This document shows positions 53,732 through 64,000 of a stretch of DNA of 64,000 nt, one piece after another. The stretch is from Plumapathes pennacea. Its lineage: Eukaryota > Cnidaria > Anthozoa > Antipatharia > Myriopathidae. The stretch is from NCBI GenBank assembly GCA_964036295.1, contig OZ038471.1:4400001-4464000 (forward strand). Direction: 5' to 3'. The position numbers and the translations under genes were made by a program. The notes below the pieces were generated by a model. It saw only the letters and a list, made by a program, of their open reading frames with translations. It was not told the origin of the DNA and ran no database searches. Positions within the stretch are counted from its first letter, which is position 1. Each line of letters begins with the position of its first letter.

Positions 53732-54844
53732 TAAAGCCAGTGTGAGCGCCAAGAACACCACAGGTGAGGAGCGGCGCTTTTATCTCTTTATCTCTAAATT
53801 TAATGTTGATCAAACTGTCCCCCCAAAAGCCCGCGTGTACTGGAAATCAATAATTAAAACATCTGTAGCAAGTTAAAAAAAAAAAAAAAGCTAAACATGT
53901 TTTGTGCAAAAACGGACAAGATTTTAGGAAGACGCAAAACGAGATGGGAATTTTGGTTGATTTGGCTGGTACGAGCAAATGCATGCTTTAGCTCTAATAG
54001 AGTTGTTAAATTGCATGTAGCTATACATATAATATATAATATATAGTATATATATAATATAGATATTTAATAATATTAACTCAGTACGGCGGCTTGTTCG
54101 GAGTTTGGCTGTAGCAGCTTAATGGGACCTTAGGTATTGAAATATTATTAGTATACGCAACAATGGGACGAAAGCACATGTACTTACTCCGGCCTATAGC
54201 GTTTTATGTGGCAAGACATGTTCATTGTTATCATCGTGATTGTATAGGCGCTATTGCATTCCTCTTTTGTAAAAGCATGTTTTAATCGCACCTGGTTCTT
54301 AGTGAGGCGAGCTTTTTTGAGAGACTTTGAGAGAGCATATTTATTCGCGTGAGGGCGACTTTGAAGAACGAAGGGGTACTCACCCCATTATCTAATAATT
54401 AGTTTTTGCATGAGTTTTACTTTAAAAGAATTTCTCGGATTGTTACGTTAATGCAGGCAGAGTAAGTATTCAAGTGCCAGTTAAAACGTCGAACATACTG
54501 TCAGTTCTTCTTGTGGGCAAGGATGCCCAGCATTTAAAATGCGTATAATTAGAGTGGACCACCCGTGATTTTTAAAGGTCCAATTTAATGTGGTCGAATC
54601 AACATAAGAAAAACGAATAATTAAATTAATAAAGCCATTTAGTTAAAAATTGTTGACTTTTGGCAATATATCGTTTGTTCGATGTGTAAATAGGTATCGA
54701 ACTTGTGTCGTTTTACTCAACTGACCCAGTCGCACAAATCGACGAGTCGAAATGCAAAACTACCAAACTTTATTGATTCATAGGTCCAAATTTTCATGTA
54801 CTTAACACAAAAACATTAGGTTCGGCATACAGGCAGTTCGACTA

Positions 54845-54955
54845 AGACTTAAGAAATATATAACGCGTCACCGTGTAACATAACCTCATCTAAACACGCG
54901 GGAAGTTGGGAGAACACGAGAGTAGCGTAAGGAAACCACGAGGCCGCCGAGTTAT
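54845..54955. repeat. partial family D element
   Basis: AAGAAATATATAACGCGTCA, then CGTGTAACATAACCTCATC and GGAAGTTGGGAGAACACGAG; only one hairpin arm remains. Confidence 0.65.
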
Positions 54956-55794
54956 TTACATTTACATTCGGGCTGATGCCCCATGCAGGCATTCTTCCAA
55001 TGGAAGATCTTGCCCTGACCAATAGCAGTTAAGAGTGCAGGCGAGTGAACTACACATGCGTAAGTTCGGCAGGTTAGAGACAACTTCGGGCGCGGAACAG
55101 GTAAACTATACCTCCTCATTTTTCTTTGCTTATCTTATTTTCCTTGCATTTCGACGCCCAGACTGCACTGGAAGTCGAGAAATGAAACCTCGATTGCTGG
55201 ACCTAGTTTGAGACATGCTTGTTACACACATTTCATACAAATAGGATAATGTAATAATTTTCATTGTTAGCGTTGGCCTATTTGCAAGGCGAAGCCGCAC
55301 AGGCCTTCAATAGTGCACTTCATCCCCTTTGGTGTGCGAAAAGTTCTCGGGAAATGTCCTTTGAATTTGTGCACATTGCACAAGGCAGAAGGACGGGATT
55401 GCTCCGAGCAAAAGCGCACTAGTTTCTGCTGCGCCACTCGGATGTTTTCAACAAGTGGCGATGATTGTTTGAGGCTAAGAGCAGCCGAATGAATTGTCGC
55501 AAGATACTGCTCAGTCTGTGTACGATTTATTCATAATTTGTCAGACTGCAGTGCAGAGACAACGATTTTTGATACTCAGATCTTGTTGTTTGTAAAGGGC
55601 TGAAACCGCACTTCAGCATTGGCAATATATCACAAGTTGGGTTGTTGATTCGAAGTAACTATGTATGTAACACACGCCATAGTACTTTATCTTTACCAAT
55701 GTAACCTTCAGAATTTCTGGGCTTATTGATAGGTATGTGCATGTTTATTTTTTTTGTGTGTGCGTGTAATAGTTGTTACTTTGTTTTACTTTAG

Positions 55795-58700
55795 AACGCC
55801 AGCCTTGCCACATTGTCTCTTCTCGAAACTCTTCTGCAACCCGCGCAACAGCCAGGCAACCAAGTGCGTTGATAAACGGTGAGTTTACGTCTGTCTTTTG
55901 AGGCTTCCCGTGGTTCGTGGGCGTTGTTTTGTTCAGTGAAAACACAAAACAATTTGAAAATTAAATTCATCCCAGCCTGAAAATTGCTTTCAAACCTTGG
56001 CTAGCCATTGTAGATAGATTTTGTTTGCGGATATGATATATTCTCTAGAATAAACTTCGTGTCAAAGCCATCCCGTTAAAGTTCAAAAATTACATTATTC
56101 AAAATATGCCACTTAGTGGCCACTTTGGTCTAAGGTTCTAAAAATTTCCTGCCGACTAACTAGAGCTCATAGTGATTTACTTTCTGTGCGATCATTGATT
56201 AGCAGAATAGCTTTGTGAGAAAGCGCAATTAGGCAGTGGTGGTCGGTTGTTATTGAGAGTCAAGCTGTCTCTGACCATGAGTCATCAACGGCCGTGAGTC
56301 ACAAAAGACTTTGATCTGACGAACGACACGTTCTTGTGCGGCTTATCTATCTTTTAGCCTCTGTGAATATTGCATTCCAGTTGCACTTCTATCGACGAAC
56401 ACTAATTTCGCTGAGCCGTGTAAAGTTTGGGTGCTTGTCGTCTCCGGCGCAAGTTCAAGCACAATAGATATGCGTCACTCAGTGAAAACGAGAGATCAAA
56501 CGCAAGTACAAGGGATAATTGCGTCAGTGAATCAAAACGGTCCGGCGCAAGAACAAGAGATTAGGGTCAGCCAAGTGAAAACAAGAGACACAGCCACACG
56601 AGTGAAAACCATGAGAAGCAAGCGCAAGCACAAGAAATATGTACGTCAAGAAATACAAGAGATATGCCCCAGTAAATCAAAACGGTCCGATTCAAGCACA
56701 ACGAACGCCGCACAACCCGAATACAAAGCATAACCGCTAGCACTAGAAGATCCTAACACGTGCTGACTGCATGCGCATTATATTTGGTTACCATCCTTTT
56801 GTACTTGCGCTTGCGCGGATCCTGATTTCACTGTCGAATAAGGCCGACTATTGTGCTTGCGGCGTCCCTCGTGAAAAGCTCAAAATACAAATTCTCCCAA
56901 CCATAGAATAAGGAAATGTATGAGTGATGAAAAGAGAATTTATGTTTTAATCAGCTTTCATTTGGGCAAGGTATCAAATGCCAAATTCTCCATACTGTAT
57001 GATATATCTCTGGTGAGAAAGTGAAGAAGAAAATTGATGTTGATCACTCTTGGGAGTGAAAGGCTTAACATATCTGCCGAGGACGACTAGGTTACAACCA
57101 TCCCCGTCGTGTATTTTGTGCCTGACAGAAATACATCACAACTACGAGACACTATTCCTCTCCCAGTGTTCTTGCTGGCGGCACATTGCAATTACAGATT
57201 CAGAAATTCGTAGCAGTTCCACATATTGTGAAATACGAGTACACAAGAATGCATGATCTTTTGTTAACTTTGTCATTGTTTTCTAACGTTTTCTACCTGA
57301 AATATTCAGAAGCTGGTGTTTGTTTGCTGTTCAAATTTTACTTTCGCAGCCATAGTTACCAGTTGAAATCCTCGAACGGGTTGTCAGATTCAAATCTCGT
57401 CCACTTGTTAGCAAAGAAAAGAAACTTTTAAAACTTGGACTGATGTTTGCGCCACTCTGTCCTCGTGGTCCGCAAGGTTTTGTGACTTCCATTCATTCAT
57501 TCATTCATTGGCTATAGATATAAACATGTCAAAATCTTCCGCTTTTATACATTATATAATGTCAATTTGAAACCAAATTTCAATGTTACCTTTCAACGCG
57601 TACTCGCGAAGAAATTCAGAAGCTGTTGTTTGTTTGCTGTTCAAGTTTTACTTTTGCAGCCATAGTAACCAGTTGAAATTCTCGAACGGGTTGTCAATTT
57701 TGAATCTCGTCCACTTGCCAGAAACGAAAAGAAACTTTTAAAACTGGGACTGATGTTTATGTTAGTCTGTCCTCGTGGTCCGCGAGGTCTCGTGACGTAC
57801 GTCGGTTCGTGGCACAACGGCCAAAAACAATTCATTCATTGGCTATAAAAATACACCTGTCAAAATTTTCCGCTTTTATACATCATATAATATCAATTTG
57901 AAATCAAGTATGAGTTAATGTTTCTTTGAAGATCTTATCCAATCACAGTCCGCATGCAAAAACTCAGACACAAGTGCAAGGGAAATACGCATGGCCGGTT
58001 TATTGTCTTGAACCAGAGTTTCAAGCGGTTAGAGACGACCAGTGCGAGTTCAGAATAACACGAACGAAGGTAAAGAAAATCCTTTATTTTTCTTCGCTTG
58101 TCTTTGAATTTAACATTGAGGTAAAATGAGCGGTCGGATTTCATACTTTTTGGCGCCAACCCTGGAAGTCTGGAATGGAACCTGGACCATAACCCGTTAG
58201 AAATGTTTTCAATTTTCTCCCAAGGGAAACTTTAAAACGGACGATTAGTTAAATTTTAGGCAAGGCGCAAATACGAATTAGGGTGGCATATAAGAATAGT
58301 CTTCCTTGTTGGGACTGTGTCACCCATTTGCGGACGTCAAAGACTCAGTCGATTTTTATATTCCTTTTTTTTGTACGAAAGGGTGTCGCTGAAAGTTTTG
58401 TCGGGCAAACTGCTTGTGGAACTTTCACCTGGACTATAATATCAATGAGAACGGGACTCCGAGTATAAAAATTACATTTTCCTCAGCGACATTTTGCTGT
58501 CGCCAAGTGGTAATGTAGCCTTGGGGCTATAAGCGGCCAAGTGAATTTCGCTAAGTTACAATACTGCTTCAGTCTCCTGTGTACGCTCTATTTGAACAGT
58601 AGATATGACAGTGTTGGGGAGTGGAGCGGAGTTTATGAAACACCACTGATGCCCACAATGACGCAGCTCGCTGGTATGCCATCCGCTTTGTGACAGGGCG

Positions 58701-61700
58701 GGCCCGAACAACAAAAATGCAAATTTTCCATTTTGAATTGTGTCAAGAACTAAAAACGCATTTGGGCTTACAATTTATCATTAGTTGGACTGTTCGTTCG
58801 AGGTGAGAGAGAGGGACGACCACCGCTCTCTGGCGTTGGTAGAAAGCTTGGCCAGTTTGCGCCTTTAACATCTTTGTGTCTTCCTTCCAGAGAACTCGTG
58901 ATGCAAAACGCGGCGGTCAACACTTCTAACCGTGCGTTAAGAACCTCGGAGACGAGTGAGTGTGGAGAATTTGCTGCCAAGGACTTGGACTTCTGCCTCT
59001 ACGGACACTTCGCCTCTCAGGAACATGTTCGAAAACCGGGAACAACCAGGGGTGAGTTCTTGTTGACGCAATATATTTTTAACTTTACTCTAGAAAATTC
59101 CTATCGATGTAAAGCGTGTTTAGAGATGTAGACGCGCGGGTTAGATAACTTGTAAGTTGTTAGTATTTGCAGGGGGCTGAGCTGTAGAGCTCTTCCCATG
59201 GGCGTATTAAGGACAATAGCTAATCAGGTTGTTTCTCTTTGCTATTATCTTTCGTTCAAATTGTTGTTTTCTTTGTCAATGAAATATTTACGCCTTCGTA
59301 GAGGGTCTTAAGGGAAGTGCTGAACAAAGCACTTACTCTGCCTGAATGAATTATTGGTTTTCGACTCGCGCTTGATGTGTAAATGTTCCAAGTTAGCAGA
59401 CTTTGCACTGCTATACTATTTCCTTAATTGTCAATTCAATATTTGTCAAGTAAACTTAACAAGGAGATTGATATTCAGCACGCGTACTGTAACGTTATAT
59501 GTTTTGTATACGGTGTGTTACATAAAGCACAACAACTTCCGCATAGAATATTACTATAAAAGCAACTTAAAATCATCCCTTCGCTCAAATTTCCTTCAAA
59601 CTTGTTATTTGATTATGATAAGTTTGAACTTTAGCACTCTACGAATATATTAGATGTATCAAAAGGTTTCTGTGGCATTTTTATTTACCCGGCAACGATG
59701 CCTCATTAAAGTGCGTTGCTTAAGAAAGTACCGACCCAAGAGCTACAATTGTGTGTGCCCCTCAAACTGATTTATTCTACAAGAAATAGATACGAGTGAC
59801 GCAATTGGCAAGTGCACAGGAAGTTACAGTTCGAGAAAGTTATCAGCAGCCAAATTCTCCGTACAACAGTGGTTATAGCTGCCTGATAAATTAGAGGAGA
59901 ATATGGACGACTTGAAAGCACGGTTCCAAATTTTCTTAGATCGACTATTTTAGCTCACGATCGCTGTCATCACTGAAAAACAATGTTCAAAGATCGTAGC
60001 GAGAAATTAGAAACGTAACATTGAGAAAGCCTGGTGATCCTAGCAATCACAAGAAATGGAAAACTGTCAGAGATCGTGGCACGTATTGATCGTAACACTC
60101 TTTATTAAACACTATGGTTGCTTTATTATGCTTAACGAAATTCAAATTCGAAGCCGTTGAATGGTCATTTGAACCCAAACGAATGTCAGGTCAGTAAAAG
60201 TAGCAGAATTTATGCTATAGTTTTGTTCTGTAAGTATTTTTCTATTTGCGTTTTTTTTTATCCAAGTATCGGAAATATTTTAAGACATGGATTGTAATTC
60301 TACTCAGTAGTAACTAAGTGAGTACTAAGGTCTTCACGACAGATAGCGTAATTCAGCCTAACAATATGAGAGTCGTCGTGTACATGTGCGTGCTGCCAGG
60401 TTTGAAGACTGTAAAAGTCTCGGTAGAGTTTATAGAGTAACTGCAAACTGACAAAATGCGAGTTGGCTCGGAGCTAGGTCCATCGAAAGTATGAGTGCTT
60501 CTTATATCCTAATTTCTTCTTGAACGCTATAAATTCAATGCTGTTTTGCAGTTAGTAAACTGTTAGAGTGCTTAGATGCACCTTCCTTACGAAATGAAAT
60601 GGCACATGCAGACATTTACTGTCTCACGCGGGCATTTGTAGCGCTCTGTGTGTTAACTGCATGGATCTTCTTTTTTTTTTTAATAAATTTAAGCCCAGCA
60701 GTTGCACCAAACACTTCACCGCATATCAATTGCGTAGAATGCACTCTGGTAAAATGATAGCAATTTGTAGTAATAAGACGTGAAATATCTGTGCATTCGA
60801 CTTCATGATATCAATTTTACCATTTTACCATTAGAACGCTGATCTCCCTATAAAACTGATGAGAACAAAATGATCAAACTTTCGGAATAAGAAATAAAGA
60901 GCTCGTGTTACTTTTGATACAAACGAACAATAAAAGCTGCTGCAATGAGTGACAGTCGCCTAGTCAGTTGCCTTAGTAAATCTGTCAGTATCCACACTCT
61001 TTTAGAGAATAATCAGTGCATTGTTCTTTTAAAAATTAATTCATTTATCTCAATACTTTGTGAAAGGTAACGTTTTTGTTTGAAGGAGCCACCCATACTT
61101 CTGGATGGATGTTCTATATTTTTATTGTAACCAATCCACGTTTATGAATGCAAGTCTAGAAGGAAGCTACACTATTTGGTATCAACTCAAAGTGGTAAAC
61201 GTTCTATTTTCGTACGCTAGGCGATCTTATCTTTCATTTACATATCTTCAACACTCAGCAAAGACTAAAATTTATGTTCGCTATGGATTAACTCCCTTCC
61301 TTAACTTACCAAAAGAAACTCGCCAGAACATATGTAAGCGCGCGTTTTCACTGACAGAGAGAGTGCTGTTCCATCATACCAGATGTTGCTTACCGTTGTC
61401 AGCCTGCTGTATTGAAAGTGATCTAATCAGGAATACACTGACCGTACACGCACAAAGCCGGGATTATAGCGTTATTTAATCAAACCTGCACTTTGAAGCC
61501 ATGGCACATATTGGGCTTATTGTTAATGTTTAAAATAATAGCGAACTTGGCTTGCGCAAGCGATCGAACAATAAGTGGTCTTTGTTGCACCCATGCTGTG
61601 TCTTCGTGGATGATAGGATAATTTGTATCCATAAGACTCAACCTGGAGTCAAGAACATATGTTTCTAACTCCTGATGTGTGAAGTGAAACTATAAAGGTG

Positions 61701-64000
61701 TGAACACTCAAATGAAAGCCCTCCCCATGAATACATTCTAGTGCCACTGTTCACTTTCAATTCCCGAACTTTTAAGTGAAACCTGAAGGTGTGACCACTC
61801 AAATGAAAGCTCTCGACGAATTCATTGTAATAGCAGCGTTCACTTTAAACTTCTAAACTGTTAAATAAAACCTCAATATGTGACGACTACTCAAATGAGA
61901 GCTCCTAATGAATACGTTCAGATAGCAAGTGGTTTGCGCGAGCAGAGTTCATGTTTGGGCGTATAGTAGACGAGAACACAGGGTGATTGTTTCCCACTGA
62001 CAAGATCTCGGAATTTTCAGCACCTGTTTTCATAGTGCAGTTTTGCGTGAACAAGAAAAGCATTGAACGAGGACTCAGGGGTTAATCTCCAAGGCCGGCA
62101 AGTACCTGTTATGAATACTGAACCGGTAGAGTTACCGTTGTGTGCCGGTACAATCCAAAGAACATGCGTTCATCTGCCTATTGATTCAGCCGACTCATTT
62201 GAAAGAATTCTGCCATCACTACTGGTTACATAAGGATTAAAGTGGCATTCTTGGGATTATCGGCTAACTATTTGGCACGTACAATTTGTAAAAGACAGAG
62301 GAGAATTACTAAGAGAAATGTTGACTGGCGTATCGCACTTTTCTACAAACACTTGGGTGCAACAGGTGATCACGCACTAGCTAACTTTCGAGTAGGCTTT
62401 TGTTCTCTAAAAATAAATTTGATTTGCATGAAAATAAACATGTGATTGAAAACTAATTTCCGCATGAAAGGCTCTTGTGTTGCAGGTCTCGTTTTGAAAC
62501 GAGGGGCCGAAGAGAGTCAGAAATGGCCTGTTTAAGTCTACCGCAAGCGGCTACTGTCGTTTCATTTCGTTAAACCAAAAGCAAATTTTAAGACTTAACT
62601 GAAACCTTCCAATCCCCGAACTGTCAAATGAAACCCAAAGGCGTTACCACTCAAATGAAAGTTCTCAATGAGCACCTCCTAATAGCTGTTCGCTTTACAA
62701 TCAAATGAAACCTAAAGGTGTTACCCGCAAATGAAAGCTCTTAATGAATACTTTCTACAGTGTTCACGTTGAGGGGATATTATGGTTTCCATTTTTTTGT
62801 ATTCAGTGTATTCCTGACCTGTTCTCACTGGTTGAAGTGAAACTGATAGAAAATATGTATGAAACTATAGGTGGCTAGCAATAGAATAATGAGATGAATC
62901 CTTAAGCCTGGTTTTCAAGATGGACGCAAGCAAGAGATACGAGTTCGAGAAAAGCTGCATTTTTTATCGGGTTGAGCCTGTTTTCACTGTGAAATAAGTA
63001 CTCAGTGTGCTTGCTATCTTTACTTTATTGAGTCAGTAGAAATTAAAGCTGGTCCTGTTCTTGGCCATATGTTGTCCTACAGGGAAAACGCCCGCAGAAT
63101 GGGGATTTCACTTCAGCTGCGGCCTGGGGCAGACTTTTAAAGTTGAAATACCATCAAATCTTCCCGAGGGTCTGAAACTGATAGGAGCAACGCTGGGCTG
63201 TAAGACCCACTACGCTGTAATGTGCAGTGCATCATCCGTTGCGAAAGGAAGACGCTTCGGGCCATACAGAGGAAGGCACGTCCAACAGTCGGAGCTGGTT
63301 CCTGGAGCAGACAATCTATTTATGTGGGAGGTAAATTGCTGTCGTGTAAATACAGTAGAACTCGGTTAACCTGAACTCCCAACTATCTAGAACAGAATCC
63401 GATTTCTCTTGGAAATGAACTTGGTAGAAAGTTCCCTGGTATACGGGGGTCAACAGAAAGAATGTCTAACTTAGTTTTGTATCGTCATTAACTTATTTGG
63501 TTCACGTACCAGTTGGTTCAATACATTTTCTGAAACAAAAGTTGTGCAAAAAAAAAACGGGGCTTGCATACGAAGTGACATGTTAGGAAAACGCCGACCA
63601 ACGATAATGATGTCAAAGAAGTATTTCCGCAGAGCTCCATAGTTGTCTGTTGTTGTTGTTGTTGTTGTTATTGATAACTTCATGCCATTTTCATACTATT
63701 GAAACAAGTGAGTTTAGATGATCTAACAAATTAGTCAAGTGTGGTTTTAGAATTATTGCACCTGTCTACGCCAATCTGATTGTTATATCTTCCCAAACTT
63801 TCAGGTATTCAGGGACAAGAAGCTGAGCCACTACATTGACGGCAGCACAGAGACAGAAAACTGGATGAAATTTGTCAACTGTGCAAGACACGACAAGGAG
63901 ACGAACCTTCACATCGTCCAGGAAGGCGAACAGATATTCTACGAAGCTTGCCGAGATATTCTGGAGGGAGAGGAGCTCCTTGTGTGGTATGGCAGCTCAT
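55795..64000 (+). CDS. PRDM14: PRDM14-like PR/SET-domain gene, 5' part, cut by the window end
   Basis: Exons: 55795-55878 (N-terminal coding or 5'UTR), 58891-59051, 63083-63330, 63805-beyond 64000. Phases agree across all three introns (2, 1, 0). Exon 58891 carries AAKDLDFCLYG, like the EEDLQFVLYG motif ahead of the PR domain in vertebrate PRDM14. The PR domain spans the next two exons: LPEGLKLIGATLG, AKGRRFGPYRG, DNLFMWEVF, LSHYIDG, NWMKFVNCARHDKETNL, IFYEACRDI and EELLVWYG. The LSH-IDG and NWM-VNCAR motifs are closest to PRDM14 rather than PRDM1 or PRDM9. The C2H2 zinc fingers lie past the window. PRDM14 is a nuclear DNA-binding repressor; in mammals it controls pluripotency and germ cells, and sea anemones have several paralogues, one linked to neural progenitors. 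The start is uncertain: either an unseen upstream exon or ATG at 58901 (MQNAAVNTSNRAL). Confidence 0.82.
56440..56865. repeat. degenerate repeat of GTGAAAAC-AGAGA and GCGCAAG words
   Basis: CAGTGAAAACGAGAGATCAA, AAGTGAAAACAAGAGACACA and GTGAATCAAAACGGTCCGGC recur with drift. The left GGCGCAAGTTCAAGCACAAT and the right ATTGTGCTTGCGGC form loose inverted ends. A 100-codon basic frame (56431-56733) is a translation of this repeat and not a supported gene. Confidence 0.5.
56876..57066 (-). repeat. family A repeat in the first PRDM14 intron
   Basis: AAGCTCAAAATACAAATTCT at the left, ATATCTCTGGTGAGAAAGTG inside, and CACTCTTGGGAGTGAAAGGC at the right. Confidence 0.75.
57300..57905 (+). repeat. tandem duplication, period ~310 bp
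   Basis: Unit 1 (57300-57590) and unit 2 (57612-57905) share ATTCAGAAGCTG, TTTGTTTGCTGTTCAA, CTCGAACGGGTTGTC, AAAGAAACTTTTAAAACT, GTCCTCGTGGTCCGC and TTCCGCTTTTATACAT. Divergence is about 10-15%. Confidence 0.85.
61690..61915. repeat. family I tandem repeat, ~85-bp unit
   Basis: GAAGTGAAACTATAAAGGTG, GTGTGACCACTCAAATGAAA and GAATTCATTGTAATAGCAGC type units repeated about three times. Confidence 0.7.
62590..62762. repeat. family I tandem repeat, second block
   Basis: CCCGAACTGTCAAATGAAAC, GTTACCACTCAAATGAAAG and GAGCACCTCCTAATAGCTG; about two units. The same unit order as the block at 61690. Confidence 0.65.
63525..63675 (+). repeat. family H repeat and (GTT)n in the PRDM14 intron
   Basis: AAAGTTGTGCAAAAA and ACGGGGCTTGCATACGAAGT match the family H copies in SRRT introns; a GTT microsatellite follows at about 63643-63669. 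Confidence 0.7.

Larger units (their letters stand above)
51256..55794. other. intergenic region between SRRT and the PRDM14-like gene
   Basis: Holds the SRRT 3' end, a family A copy (51544-51751), a tandem duplication (53336-53731), an AT dinucleotide-rich patch (54020-54070) and a partial family D copy (54845-54955). I see no further gene. ATGs near 54978-55070 do not join in frame to the next exon. Confidence 0.55.
59052..63082. other. large PRDM14 intron (4.0 kb)
   Basis: AT-rich, with family I tandem repeats at its right end and no supported gene. A 124-codon open frame at 61105-61479 has no recognisable motif and no splice partners. The intron phase (1) and motif order allow the flanking exons to be joined directly. 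Confidence 0.5.

Noticed and set aside
56431-56733. 100-codon basic frame
   Set aside because: Built from degenerate GTGAAAAC-AGAGA repeats; a Lys/Arg-rich peptide follows from the repeat composition.
61105-61479. 124-codon frame in the large PRDM14 intron
   Set aside because: Begins at an ATG but shows no domain and no paired splice sites, and the neighbouring PRDM14 exons join in phase without it.

Overview
The window is animal nuclear DNA, most likely from an anthozoan cnidarian such as a stony coral. It is AT-rich. Its genes are split by many introns with GT-AG borders, and it carries no bacterial-style operons. The three recognisable genes are animal-wide ones: LAS1L, SRRT/ARS2 and a PRDM14-type gene. 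The space between and inside them is packed with short inverted-repeat (MITE-like) elements, minisatellites and microsatellites. The species assignment is inference; I cannot run a search.

Layout. Positions 1-21400 are gene-poor: one possible first coding exon (10247-10351), one weak ORF (4161-4409) and many repeats. Positions 21403-27504 hold a candidate four-exon gene for a protein of about 97 residues with no firm family match; its third exon lies in a roughly 0.87 kb tandem duplication whose second copy is broken by a one-base deletion. LAS1L (pre-rRNA endonuclease subunit) lies on the minus strand at 29963-31951 in two exons. It is head-to-head with SRRT (35056-51255, plus strand, 22 exons, about 1220 residues), separated by a 3.1 kb intergenic region with a duplicated block, a 31-34 bp minisatellite and promoter-like motifs. 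From about 55.8 kb to the window end is the 5' part of a PRDM14-like gene; its zinc fingers lie outside the window.

The main finds are inside SRRT. Introns 11, 13 and 15 each carry a 132-nt block, on the same strand as the host, that fits box H/ACA snoRNA architecture: two hairpins, an ANANNA hinge and ACA three bases from the 3' end. Most differences between the three copies preserve base pairing. Intron 17 has the hallmarks of a minor-spliceosome (U12-type) intron with an unusual AT-AA ending. Intron 12 holds 28 copies of a 20-bp minisatellite. Three intronic copies of the most common repeat family are each split by younger inverted-repeat insertions, which gives a relative order of insertion.

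The three named genes work in RNA processing (LAS1L in ITS2 cleavage during 60S ribosome assembly; SRRT as the cap-binding-complex adaptor for nuclear RNA fate) and in transcriptional control of cell identity (PRDM14). If the snoRNA reading is right, SRRT also hosts rRNA- or snRNA-modification guides, so one transcript would feed two RNA pathways.
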